This document shows, in pieces, positions 12,326 to 25,800 of a stretch of 64,000 nt of DNA. Under the pieces are notes generated by a model. The model was given only the letters and a program-made list of their open reading frames with translations. It was not told the DNA's origin and made no database searches. The stretch lies in contig NC_044574.1 of NCBI RefSeq assembly GCF_901933205.1, positions 41,883,609-41,947,608 of the forward strand. The letters are read 5' to 3'. The translations under genes were made by a program, and so were the position numbers. This DNA is from Camarhynchus parvulus (taxonomy: Eukaryota; Chordata; Aves; Passeriformes; Thraupidae). Numbering within the stretch: the stretch's first letter is position 1; each line of letters starts with the position of its first letter.

Positions 12326-15300
12326 AATATATTTCAAAAATCCCTTATTATTTCTTTTCCTAAAAATAATTTGGGATCACAACCGCATACTTTCTCCCTG
12401 AGGTGTTAAATCTCTGAACATAATGACAAAAATTCAATAAACAAATACTCTCTTAGAGTATTGATTGCATAAAGCCACAGGTTAATGAGCATCCTTCTAA
12501 CTGGTGAGCCCTGCATATAAATGAGGAACATGGATCTCAAAAGCTTATAATTCTGGTCCAGCTAAGTACTGAGCGTGTTACCAGCACATTGTAAGATACT
12601 ATAATGGACAAAAAAATAATTTTCCTTCTCTAACAACATTATTCTAAATAAGAAATACTCTTTCACTAATAAAATAGCAAAGATTGAGGCTACAGAATTA
12701 ATTGTCTTTAAGAAAACAATATTAGCTAGCTGGATTGCCGTGGGTTGAAGCTCTATCCTTACACAGGCATACAATTTTCATTTTCAGAGCAGTTGCTAGG
12801 ATCCTCTTCTGTTTCCTAGCAACATATTTTTAACCTACTTTCCTAGTGCATCACTTACCATGAACAAAAAGTCTTTGTAGAAGCAAATCTTTAGTACTTC
12901 TTTCAATACAAGCATATGCAAGTAATAGTAAAATGAATATCTATCTGGAGGTGTTATTGAAATTTCACATTTTTCCTGAGATTAAATGCAATGAATGAAA
13001 AAATTATAATGAAGTATCCCTGGAAAATTGCAGATTTTCAATTTCTAGTGTCCTTGTAATTCTGAACTTACTATTAGCTCTTGGGGGAAATAAAATGTTC
13101 CTAATGGAATAACCTATTGTTTCTGGGGGAAGTTTACTGGAGCATTTGAGAGAACAACCTAATGGAGGCACAGCTGTCTAAAACAGAGAGTACTCCCTTT
13201 TTGACTGCATTGGGATCCTTGGAGTGCAATACACTGGATATTAAAGAATCTAACACTAGGGCATGTTTTGAAGTCTTATTTAGAAGCAATAACTGAATGA
13301 AGATTTTTTTATAAAATTAACAGAAATGACATGTGCAAAGGGAACAAGGCATATTCCCCATTTCCAGTGCCACCTCATAATCATTGTTTAGATATTGTTC
13401 TAGCAAAATTAAAATCCTCTGGGGCTTTTTTCAAAAGCACAGTGGTTTTGCCCTGCAGCTAATTAAGCAAAAATTACACAACACTGTAAGTACAACATTA
13501 TTTGCATGTTCCTGGTATTTCACTTTCACTTCTCATCAAATACACTAAATGATCCAATAACATAACCAAATCATATCCTGCAGCACAATAGGAGCATCAC
13601 AGAGTTCTTTTGATATCAGTCAGCAGTGGGAAAACCACAGTATCTTCCTTCTGAGGGTTTGTAAGCAAACCTTGCATGCTCCATGTAATTTAGAGCAATC
13701 AGTCTATCCAGTCTATTTCCAGCAGGCATTCTCATAACCTGTCAGCAAGACACTTCACATTCCAAATAACTAAGAAGGCTTAATCAATATGGGGTTCAAA
13801 AGGAACACAAGATCACCTGAAATATATACCAGCACATATCTTTTCAAGCTAATATTCAGCTACCAAAGAAGGCACAGAGAAGGTCAAATGAATGATACAG
13901 AAAAGCAATGCTGACATATCCAAATTCTAAAGCATTTTTCCTACTTCTAAACAAACGAACAACTAAAATCCATGTGTAAATTAATAAACATGCATTATCT
14001 CAGCCCTATTCCTATTTGATCCATTGTTACTACAAAAATTACTAGTGATTTATTAGTAAAAATATAAAGTTCTGTTAAAGTACAAAGATATCACCCAAAA
14101 TTGATGTGTTCTATGGCATTGGTATTTTTCATTCCTCTTATTTAAGCAATAAAAACTGAAATATTGCCACATGATACATGATATCCTATACAGAAAGAAA
14201 AGTGTCCATCTCATCAATAACATAAAAACTGATTTTTTTCATAAAGTATTGATTGAAATGTGTTTAATTTTTAACACTACTCTGATACGTTGGTAATTTA
14301 ATTGCAATTAATGATAAATTATTAGCTCTGATATTTACAGATAACTTCCTGATGCATATAAAATTTGTTTCAATTGGAAAAACATTCCTTGTATAATTAC
14401 ATAGATAATAGATTACTTTAGTAACTCTTCTAAAGACATCCATAAGTTTATCATAATGATGGTGCACCTATGCTGAATAAGAAGCTAGTAATACTTGCAA
14501 ATTATACATTATTATTGACAAATAGAAGAACTCATGATTGTAACCCAGCTATCTGACAATTTATTTCTTTTGTAGGCACCATGAGGTATTTAATACATTA
14601 TCATATCTTTCCTGGCTATAAATTCTGATTCCTGAGATACTACTGTGATGAGATGCAGTATCATGGTGTATCAGATGAGTAATTCCTACTGAAGCATTGT
14701 TCCAGAAGCCAATATTCCTATTTCAACGTATTGACTTTCAAACTTAGCACTGATTAAGCAATGGGACTTCAGCAGATGCTTAAGGTATTGCCAATCGCCA
14801 CAGTGGAAGGAGCTGTGGCAGAGGCACAGTTATGTTCTTTCAGGAAAATATATACCAATATTATGGTCATTTAACAAAGGTTAACATATTAAATAATTCT
14901 AGTAATCTCTATAAACATCTATCCCATAAGGAAGTACTAAACAGCAGTGTAACTGCATACAAAAAATAAAAGTGTTTAGTATAGCTCTCAGATTCTATTA
15001 GGTTAATCATTTATATTTGATAAATCATCACAAATCCACAGGGATGTGAGAAGCCACTACCTTTTCAATATTGATCTTTATGTTATGAAACACAGTAAAA
15101 ATACCAAAAAAGCAAGGAGACAGATGGGGATATTAATGTAAGGGAAACTTCAAAAGAATAGAGATGCCTAATTGCCTTCCAAAGCAAACACCTGCAGATT
15201 AAATGAAATGGGTCTATAAGTCATGCCAAGCCTTGTCACAGAAGCCAGCATCTTTTATCCTTAATTTTGTCCACAGGAAAACAGTAAAGTATCTGAGATA

Positions 15301-16857
15301 TGCATTATGGATGAAACCACAACATTGTTTTCACAGTTGTGTTACAAAGCACCTGAGGAAACATGAGAAGAGGTTGACTTTCAAAAACCACTTGGAGACA
15401 GAAATGCATGGGGAAAGAACAGATCTGAGGAAGTTGATTTTTCCTTAACCTGATGTTAAACATAAAAACATTTACATTTCATTGTAGAAAGGGTAATTTG
15501 GCTTGCAAGGAAAGAAAAATAGTAGGCAGTCTCAGAAACCTCACTATTTGGAGATTTATGCACAAGTTAAAAATATACTGAGGAAACTGAAAATTTTTAA
15601 ATATATAACATTTAAAGTAAAAAAAAAATTGAAATCAGAATATAAATCAAATTTTTTCCTACTGTGACTATACCACATTTTTACTATGGCATAACGTTCA
15701 TCTCATGTGCAGTGATTTCTATACCATACATATGACCTCAAATCAAATTTGAGCATATGCAGGTTGACTTGGAGCACTAGGAGTCCTTTAATTATCTTTT
15801 GATACAAAATTTAGTTCACAAATTTCAAATGTCGAGTCCAACATTTGCAAATAAATTTTTGAAACAAGAGGTTGATTTATCAAAAGAAGGTATTTCATTT
15901 TGCACAACAGACTTTTGGCTCACTGTAATATCCTGTCACTTAATGCTTAGGAATCAGGTATATACATGCATAACATCTCTGCAGTGTTACAAATCCCTTT
16001 GAATTTAATACCAATGGTTGAATGTTCAAATGGTTTTGTCCAAAGCTTCCTACTTTAATATATTAATTGTTGGAAGATTTTAATTAGTATTATAATAATT
16101 CCATACACTTACAACTGGCATGCAGGAATCATAAGATTTTGCTTACATGCCCCTTTCTCTTTTACTCATTTAACAGCTACACAGCTAATTTGGCCTTAAC
16201 ATATTTTTTCTTAGATTCCTGTTGCATAAATTAGAATACTGCCACATCCTCTATCTTTCCTGGGACTTGGAATGATGCTTTATTTTATTCTCATAACCAG
16301 TTACATTTCACTCTCATGTGAAGTACCTTTGCTAATGGACATGTCCATTTCTTATATAACTAGCATATGATGTCACACTCATTCCATGTTTCAAAGAAAA
16401 AACAGAAAATTCACTGAGTAAAAGACAGTGATGCTGTAGCTGCAGGGGTACCAACCCTACAGTGGGATTTAAGAAAATACTATTTTTGGTACTCTAAGAT
16501 CTTTACTGCTATGGTAACACTTGCAACATTTTATTGCTTCAAAATCTTTCACTGAAGAAATGAGATTGCACAAATACAATTTAAGGAAAATACACGCATA
16601 CACACCCACACAACTGGAGCATAAATGCAGACTTAACAAAGACTCTTTGGGCTTTAATGAAAGAGAAAAGTTTGAGATATATCCTCATAAACACATGCAA
16701 TTTCAAACGTGTAGGAAGACTTTCACTGTCATTTAGCATTAAATAAGCTAGGCACAAAGAAAAAGTATATAAAAAAACTGTTTATAAGTGTAAATTATAT
16801 GGACGAAAAAAAACCCCACAGCTATTTTTCCTGTTACTACGCTCAGGGTTTGCATCA
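12326..16857. other. AT-rich noncoding stretch
   Basis: No exon or clear transposon is recognised. A 10-bp inverted repeat (12792-12801 with 12814-12823) lies here and carries two AGCAAC half-sites. The block 13380-13560 holds CTAATTAAG, an octamer-like ATTTGCAT and no simple repeats, and might be a conserved noncoding element. Long A and T runs and short open frames make up the rest. Confidence 0.45.
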
Positions 16858-17105
16858 ACATGACTCAGTTTAGTAGGATGGCACTTGGAGACTGCTGTGA
16901 TTCCCAGATGGTAGGGCAGACACGGTGGGCTGTTTGTCCATCACCAGATTCAGAACTGCTGCTGCCACCCTGCTGTTGAGGTTCCACTGCCTCATCGGCA
17001 GGGGGTGGAATGCCAGCAGGAATAGACCAACCTGTTCCAGCCCCACTGTGGGATGGCCAAGAGGAGCATGTGAAAACAAACATTCTCCTTTCCAGCCCAT
17101 ATCAT
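16858..17105. other. GC-rich patch of unknown origin
   Basis: About 250 bases stand out as GC-rich against AT-rich flanks. Two minus-strand frames (16865-17083 and 16870-17100) and one plus-strand frame (16925-17107) are all open. One minus frame encodes a Pro, Gln and Ser-rich segment including EPQQQGGSSSSESGDG, which looks like low-complexity protein, but simultaneous openness on both strands suggests base composition rather than selection. I recognise no protein family. It could be a decayed exon or processed pseudogene piece, or part of an unrecognised repeat next to the CR1 fragment downstream. Confidence 0.35.
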
Positions 17106-17371
17106 AATTTCTGTGGATGCTTCCATGACCTGTCCCTGCTGGTTTGATTAAAGATGTAATTCAAGTTCCCCACTAAATTCCCTTGACTTCAGAACCAAAA
17201 TCAGTTTTCACCTGGCCTAGAAATTAGGGGAAGGATCAGAAGGTGACATACCCTCTGAAATATCTGGAACACACTGTCTGTTATGTTGCCAACTTTTCAC
17301 TTTGGTTCAGAAATAGCTAAAAATACCATCACATAGAAAGGAAGTCCCAGCTCATGGAATACTAAATCTCT

Positions 17372-17515
17372 TTCACTGGGTATGTTCAAGAACCCTCTGG
17401 AATCAATCTTGTGCCATGTGCTCTAGGAAGACCCTGACTGAGAAGAGAAGTTGGACCAGATCCCCCCGCTGTGGTCTCTTCCAACCTGACCAATTCTGTG
17501 ACTGTTGAATACTGG
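17372..17515 (+). mobile_element. CR1 LINE 3' end fragment
   Basis: The plus strand carries a CR1-type 3' terminus: GTGCCATGTGCTCTAGGAAG near 17412, a GTTGGACCAGAT block near 17450, then GTGGTCTCTTCCAACCTGAC near 17471 and ATTCTGTGACTG at the end. This matches the sense orientation of avian CR1 3' ends, which finish with ATTCTRTGA-type octamer repeats. About 140 bases remain, so it is a heavily 5'-truncated copy without coding capacity. Subfamily is not assigned. The left boundary is uncertain. Confidence 0.75.
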
Positions 17516-20500
17516 GATTTCTTGACCAGTCTCTGATTCTATTAATTCTTAGTAAATGTGATGGTAAGAGTTTCATAATTGTGTAAATAAACTAGATATG
17601 GCACAGAAAACAAAAATTAAGAAGATTGGTTTTTTGTTTTTATTTTCTTATATGTATTATTTTGTGTCCTGAAAAACTATTTTGGTTAGCAATAATACCT
17701 ATTGCCCCTTAACTCCCTGAACTACCATATCACACACATATTTAGTTCTTAGTCTTACAAATACACATGCTTTGGACTCAAGCAATCACAAAGTTGCAGA
17801 TTAGTTTTTCACAGCTTTTACCCACCTGAACCTAAAGGTTGTAAATTGACATGTGCACTTTACTCTTACTTTAACACAGCAAAAAATTCTAACACAGTAA
17901 ATCTCCATTTTTACATGGAATTCTGGTTTATAATAAAATAACAGTAATACCAGTGCAAAAGAAAATTGCTAAAATGTCTGGATGCAAAATGTCAAAAACT
18001 GCAATTCAACTTTAAAAATTGTTTAGGAATTCCAATTCCTTATAAAAATTTGTGGATAGACCTGAACAACTCCTCATTTCTCATACCACTGCACTAAAGT
18101 CATACATTCCCATTGTATACTTGTCTTTAAAAATGTGGGTTTTTTTAGTTTTAATTAGGGCACAGTAACTTGTTATGCGATGGGGTTTTTTTTCTTAGTG
18201 GCAACATTTGAACTTTCCAGAAGCTGAAATATTCCATTTACCTGGTGATTTATGAAATACTGCTAACCTACTAAAGATTTCTGCATTGATGCTCTTTTTC
18301 ACAGTAACAGCTAAGGTTATGGATTTTATATAAATAAGAGAAATTTCCTCTGAACCGAAACATTTGGTTACTTACAGTTACTGATTTGGAGAGGGTAGAG
18401 TTTACATTTTTCAAATTTATCTTGTTATATGTCCTCAAAAAGGGCTATTAAACTATAAATCTACCTTATTTGCTCAGTACATATCTTTTGGCCTTGAAAG
18501 ACCATATACAATATGTGTTAGTCATAACAGTCTCCCCATTAAAGTAGAAATTTATGTGATGCATTGCACAAATACCTTTCACTAGAACATATCGATCATG
18601 TGTTTTCTATTGAGACACAAATTATTTTAGTCTCAGGGTTGGCAACACTCACTGCGCGCTATTCTTCTGTTTCTTCCAGTTGTGTTTTGCTCAGCTTCTT
18701 CCTTCCAGGCAAAAATTTTGTACACGGGTATCAACTTGATATGGCAAATTTGGGAGCAAGTGTTGGCCCTTCTGGTACAGGGAGCTTTGAGGAAAGCTCT
18801 TGGGTTCCTTGTAAGCTGTGATTTAAGGAAACACACAAACTACCTTCAGTTCATGTAAGTCAGATGTGAAGCTAGCTCTTACCACAGGCAACTAAGAGGC
18901 ACAGCTTTCCTTCTGTAACAATTCTCTGGGAAACACACAGCCTGAGGGTTCCCTTTCCCAGCACCATGCAGGTTATATCACACCAGAGCAGCTCTGGCTT
19001 CTGAGCACCTTCTTTTCAGGATTGTCTCTGATCTCACAATAATGACCTGGGGCTTGAAGCAAGTGCACTTCACCACTGAGATACTGGTGCCAGCACCTCC
19101 CCTGCATGGCTTTTTGCAGAGCTCCTCCCTCCCTGCAGCACAAGTAGCCAAGAAGCTCTGCAAGAGCACAGCCAAGCCTGGTCTGGCTGTAATTCCATCT
19201 GCACCACAGCATTGTGTATTGGAAGAGAGACAGCTGGAGAAGAAAATGCATTTTGTCCAACTGAGCTCTTACAGCAGCTACAGCATTACTGTAACTATTC
19301 CAAATGTGTTAGGATTAATTGAATTTCCATATTGATAGCAGCTGGTGACATATTGTGCAACAGGTTATTAAAAACCTACTCCTGAATTCAATGTACGTTT
19401 AAAAAAATATTGTTATCAAAATTCTCCCAGAACTGGGTTAGGGCTCCTCCATACTGAGTTGGGCCACCTGTTATCAGTTACTTACAGCCTTAACCACAGC
19501 TGAAAAAAGCTCCTATAAAGCACAGTGTGTTTCCATCCTTCCTGTCTTCCATCCAGCAAAAAGTTGCAGTTCTTCATATCTATTTTTCATAGGTTTCATT
19601 TTGTCTTCAAGCTGAACATTCAGAGTGCAGCCTTGCATCTGAAATTGAAGCCAATTACAATATTTTAGGATTCCCTCATTTCCAGTTTAATTTACTGCAC
19701 CTGCTATTATTTAAAATTGCCATTCCCTACCTTACTGTTTCATCACAGTCGTCTGTTACTGATGACTTCCAGAATTATTTATTTTGATGTGATTCATGGT
19801 GTAACATACTTTTTGGCTGTCTTGCACTGTGTGTTCACAGTTTGCTACTAGTGGACTTGCTTTGAAAATGTATATTCTGTCTTACACTTGCTACTGACTT
19901 GCTGTTTTCTACAAAGGCTTTCAGAGCTGCTGGCAGCACTGAATTCAGCAGCCATGACAGCAGCAGTATTTCTTCCTTTCTCTGAAACACAGCTCAGGAT
20001 GAAAATTGTGTTGTTAAGGCAGTTCTATAACCTTGAAGGACCTTAGTCTAATTCATAAGACAATCTGCAGTCTATAAATACTAGCAGTTACACACATGGA
20101 ATAAGTGTTAAAAAAAAAAAAAGCTGTAAACTAATCAGGAAAAACCTGATCATAAAAACTCAGAATAGTAGAAACTCTGTTATGATATTCTGACTTACCC
20201 TGGAAACAAATGAGGTCTGAAGGACAGACAGCATTCTGCATTTTAAATACAGGTAATGCAGAAAGTGCCACCACTTACAGCTTACTCCATGTTTTCCACC
20301 TTGAAACTGAAAAACAAAATCAGGATTTAACAGAGGTCTCTTTTTTTTTATTTTATCAAAGTAGAAAACTTAGTAACCTGAATGAAGAGTGGATTTGAGT
20401 TGACTGACATGACACTTGTGACAAGATAATGCACATGTACATTTTGTAAATTTTAATCACTAGATACATACTGCACCAAAAAAAAAAGGAAATAAAATAG

Positions 20501-22779
20501 AATACCTTAAAGAAGGTCATTAAGTTAATAAATTGAATAATTCTAATTCTTTAGGCACACATACTATTCACTAAAAAAATTATTTTTAGTGGATCTGCTT
20601 TGAAGTTGAGTCAAACCCCTTTACTTTAGGTTCGTCCATCATTCCAGTTGACAATAGACATCTCTATTCCTAGCTGCCTTTTGTCACCTTTGATTCACTG
20701 CTCAAACTATCCCTTTATCCTGCTTCCTTTTACAACACTGTAATGACTACAGCTATTTTTTTTTAAAGAGAAAAGTGGTAAAATGGAAGTAACTTTTCTA
20801 GTCTACACAACATGCTTTACTTTTGTCCAACCTATCCCCTAAAGACTTAAAAGCAAATTCTCCCATAAGAAATTTGAAAGCTTGTCTCCTCACCTCCAAA
20901 TCCTCTCCTCCAATCTCAAGCATTTCCTAACTCATTGCTCATTCGTATTTTCTGTTTTTCTCCTTCATCTTCTTCTCTCTGTCCTTTTTTTGTCAAATTA
21001 AGGATGCAAATAAATCTCCTTTGCTGACAAACCTCCTTTCTTGCCTATTTCCCTTGCACTTACCAACCCATCTGCATGCCTAGACCCAAAAAACAGCAGC
21101 TACACTTTGGATATTAATTGAACACTTTGGTGGTAATGCAAGCCTTTTTTTGTCACTTAGGCCAGGAACACATCAAGGACCACAGAAAGAACTGTGAGGT
21201 CAAGGATTAAAGAGTGCTCATATATAAGCCTAAACTTAGCATAAGCACATATAAACTTAGCTATTACATTTGTGAGACATATATTTCCCTGTTTATCAGC
21301 CTGTCTGAAGTCTTTGGTATTTAACTGCTCTGATCCTGTTGAACAAACATTGGAGAGAAAGAGAACAGCACTTTACTAAGTTGTTTCTTTCATTGGCAAG
21401 CAGCTTTTTCCCACATGAGCAGGATTTTGTTATAAACTTGTTTATAAAAATATCTTAGATATTTGTTCCACTTAAATATAACTATAAATTAATTAATAAT
21501 TCTTATTATTGATAATTACTTAGGTATGGATACATGTTTATACATGGAAGCAGGAGCATCTGCATTCTTCTGTGGGTTTATTTGGGAGATAAGTGCTAAA
21601 TTACTTAAGCCAAGGCAACTTGGGAGTTTCACAAAAGCAGCAAGATGTCTAGAGGCTTTTATTGTTAAAAAATTATACACTTCTAGTGTTCAGTCACTTC
21701 AAAGAACTGGTAGAGTGTTCGGGGAGTTTTTTGAACTTTGGGGGGGTTTCTTGAACTTTTTTCAACATTTTTTTTAACAGTGTTTGAGGGGGTTTTTTTG
21801 TGTCTTTAGTATATTCACCTTTGCCCAGCCTCATCTCTGTGAGGTACTAAAATTATTAAATAAATCCAACAATCACAACTTTTCTGCCTGCTGAAATAGA
21901 GAACAGTAAGGAACGAATGACTGTATCAGCAAGACTTCCAGTCCTCTATTCGGTGTGTCTAATTCTACACACTCTAAATTTCAGTTGACATAAAATACAT
22001 GGAAAAAAAATATAGCCTGACTAGTCCATGAGTAATGGTAAAAAAATTTGCAAAACAAGGGGAAATGAAATTACTTCATCTAATACTGCTTCTAATTCCC
22101 ACTTCCAAAGGGCATTGTTCACCCTTACTATGCAACAAGGGATTGTTTCAGCTCACACAGAGTGGTAAGTTGCAGCATTATAACAGGCTTGTGGTTAGGT
22201 TATTACTGCTGCAAAAATCAAAATACAGTCAGCTCTGAAATATTCCTGAGTCCTTTATCCAACCTGCATGTATTAAGACTTCCAGCTTGGCTCTGTACAG
22301 TGGCACCTTTGGTCCAGCTTGTTTTATAAGCCCTTAAAGTTGCTGCTGTAGTTTCCAGAAGATATATTAGTGAGTCTGTAGTGCAGTGCAAAATCACATA
22401 GCCGGCCCAGGTTTCCTACTTTCTATAGGAAAAAAATTTGCATCGCTGGTAGAGAAGGAAGGAAGAAAAAGAGACAGAAGACTTTGAGTCACTACTAAAA
22501 TATGCCAAACACAGATGAGATTATTATGGTTAAGGAGAAATTAAGCACATAACTACAGAAGATACAGGCATACTCAGGAAGAGATAATAGCAATGAAGAC
22601 TGGGTGGCAACAGCGCTCCAGACCCTTCATTTGCTAGCACGAGCAATCCTCAGCTACCTTCACTGCTCTTTCTACCCAAGAAAGTAATTCATAAGCTGCA
22701 CGAGACCATGCTGATGTGTGGTAGCAAAGTAATCATCAGCACCTCTTCTCTCCTCTGAAAGGTAGATATGGAAAGGGAA
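17516..22779. other. Noncoding stretch
   Basis: No gene is supported. A slightly GC-richer segment at 18640-19240 has several overlapping open frames on both strands without recognisable protein features. On the minus strand near 19092-19022 a TATCTCAGTGGTGA motif resembles a tRNA A box, but no B box or cloverleaf can be completed. A13 lies at 20110-20122. A 9-bp-arm inverted repeat, CACTAAAAA with its complement, spans 20569-20591. A TTTTTTGAACTTT motif is repeated at about 21728-21765. Confidence 0.45.
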
Positions 22780-22838
22780 GGCTGCTAAGGTAAAAGACTT
22801 GTTAAGGGTAAAGGCTGCTGAGGGTAAAGGCTTGTTAA
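22780..22838 (+). repeat. Two-copy imperfect tandem repeat
   Basis: Copies at 22780-22805 and 22813-22838 share GGCTGCT, then GGTAAA, then CTTGTTAA, with a few mismatches and a 33-base period. This is a small local duplication. It lies inside no recognisable gene. Confidence 0.75.
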
Positions 22839-25800
22839 CCACAGCACAACATTTGGCTCCTCAAGGGTCCCGTTCCTGCTCCTCACACTCCTGTGCAATC
22901 CTCATGTGTAGATTTTCTGTCCAGGGAAACCAGTCTCTAATGATGGCAGCAATCAGTCCCACTTATTCAAATACAGAGGCAGAACATAATTGGGCACATG
23001 TTCTGTGGTGTATCTGGGCCCTCCGGTTTCTACATAATGAAACGGATATAAAAGAACAAAGAAGAAAGTGGCTCAGGTAATAGGGAGATTAAAGTTGACC
23101 TGACCTAGAACTAAATGGAAATTTCCTGCAAAAAGTATTGCTTTTCCTGAGGTATTTATTTCAGCAAAATACCACTGGCAGGAGAATGTTTCATATGCTA
23201 ACTGTATAATCAGCCTGTGTGAAAAAAGCAATTTTACAGAGGCACGGGAACACTTGAGGAACAGATTCATTTGACACACCACATCCTTGTCTGCCTTTGC
23301 TCACGCTATCTTTTCAACACTGCAGAAGGAGAGACTCACCAGATTTGTAGGAATTTTCTCTGAATGTAAAACCTGTTGAAGGAATTAAATGAAACTGCCT
23401 TTAGGGTTTGCTGTACATGACAAATCTGAGGGCTTTAACTTAAATTGAATAGAAACAAAACAACTGAATAAAAGCTTTTCATTCTTTTTAACTGGCTATC
23501 ATTAGTTTCTTTTTTTTATTAGTAGCTTGATAATTTTGAATAAAAAAATAATCCATCCATCTCTATTCCCGGTTTCAAAAAATGTCAAAAAATAGAATTA
23601 TTTTTGCTTCATTTTCGTGGTTTTTCATTCCATTTTTATAGGAGTATTTTTGAAATTAATTAAATTGAATTTGTCTCATCCTTTAGTCAGTGTCCTCTAA
23701 TGCAGAGACTAGATGACTAGAGATTTCATTGGTGATGGATGTTTTAATTATTTGGTTTTCTTCCAGAAGTTTTTGGTAATGATAGCAATAATGAGTATGA
23801 CTCCTGAGATTCCTTCATGAGGAGGAATGCATTTATATTTCTGTAAAAATATGCAATAACTATCAGATTAGTGGTCTCCCTGCACTACTGTTTCTCCCTA
23901 TATATAGGAAATTATTCTCTTACTCAGGAAGAATAATTTTCTCATCCACTGCAACCTTGTAATCCAAGGACTACAATCTCAGGAATGCAAAGGCTACACA
24001 TTGCCAGGCATAAAAATAAAATAGAAGCAAAGAAGACCCAGTGTAGTTACCACACAACAGAAGCAGCATCACTAAGCTGATGGAGGCCACACTGATGAAC
24101 TCCAGAGAGAAAAGCAGACTAATTATTAGTAGAGTAAAAATTAGGGTTTGAAGGTTAAAAAATAAGTTGGTTTACATCAATAAACCCTGAAATTCACTCT
24201 AGCTTTCATTGAAGACTTGGCATATTTCACATTCTACTTTTTAGTATAGCTAAATTACTGCCATTTATCCCCTGATTAACTATAAAAAGATATAAAATAG
24301 TGCCATCTAAAATCACATGTAAATTAAATTATCCAGATTTTCTATATGGATAACTACTGCTCAGAGGTATCTAACTGTCTAATTGATTAACCTTTAAACC
24401 TAAATAAAATTACGAAGGTGGCATACTTATCTCCACATAAAATTAATGGAGAAAGTTAAGATCTTAGATGAGCTGAAGTGTACTTAAATACTTTGATTTT
24501 GCCACAGAAATCAGATTACTGAAATGGAGTTTGAATCTAGTAATGACATACACCAGACAACACACATGATGAGCTCCCAGGTCCTAAACTACAACTTCAA
24601 ATAAGTATTTTTTCTCATTCATAACACAGGAAGACAGGTTTCTGTGTGAGTCATTTTTTTGGATGAATAAAATCAAGCAGTATAAATGTCTCCTCAGAAA
24701 AAAATATTCTTTATGACTCAACAGCTACTTCGGGGTATTTTTTATAAATTTGTGGAGATCAGCATTGGATGTTTTCCACTCTAGCTAGAAATCTACAAGT
24801 GGGCATGTGACAAACACTGCAAGACAAATATGCACAAGTACATACTGTCCCTAACATCCTATCCACCATGATAATCACCATTACTCTTTAGAGCTGCCTA
24901 AAAAGAAAAGAAACACAGCAATCCATGATACATGAAGAGTTGTTCTGCTCAGATCTGCATTTTTCCTGAACTTTGTCATGACCTTGAATGCAAATCAGTC
25001 TGGGATGTATGTGTCCTAGAGATTTATTGCTGTGGTTTGCTCCAATCTTTTCTTAATAAACTGAGTCAAAAATAACTTAGACAGCTCATTACTTATAGCA
25101 TGATACATTTTCCCCTTAATTTTGGGGATGGCAAATGTCTTCATTATTCTTAGAGCAACATGTGCTGTGTGATACCTACTGTGCCACAAAAACCAGTCTA
25201 GTCCTCTATGCGCCATCTGCTAAAAGAATAATCACCCTGGGAAGTATTTGTCTTTGGCATCCTACCTCACACTATTTTCTGCCCTGAGTGTCTTTTACTG
25301 CATTAATGTTTGCTTAGCCCTGAGATTTATCTTCCCTGTTCTCTGCGTATTATTTAGAGTTATTAATAAAATTGAAATAATCTCCTTTGCCATATTTGGG
25401 TTGTCTACAATGTAACTGAAATGAAACATTTTAGAGAGTTACCTCAATGGAAACTCCATAGCAAAGAAAATTCTTGTGGCATTAGCATCAAATGTTCTAT
25501 GCAAAGGAATTGTTTTTCTTCAAGGACTTTTCCAGTAAATCACCATAAAAATAGCATTTCTCTTGATGTTTCCATTCTATACTAGTGTATTTTTGCCAAC
25601 TTTTTTTATTTAAAAGACATTTTGTAACATAAAGAGTATTTGCTTCATTTTTAATCCTCCATTTGTTCAGTGCTTTATACCTAGTCAGAGCCAACAATGA
25701 CTGTTTCATTTACATTTTAGTCATAAATCTGCATTTCCAGGGGCAGCGTTAGACTCACTAAGAAGCAGTGGAATTGGTTCCTTTATCACTATGGTCCCTT

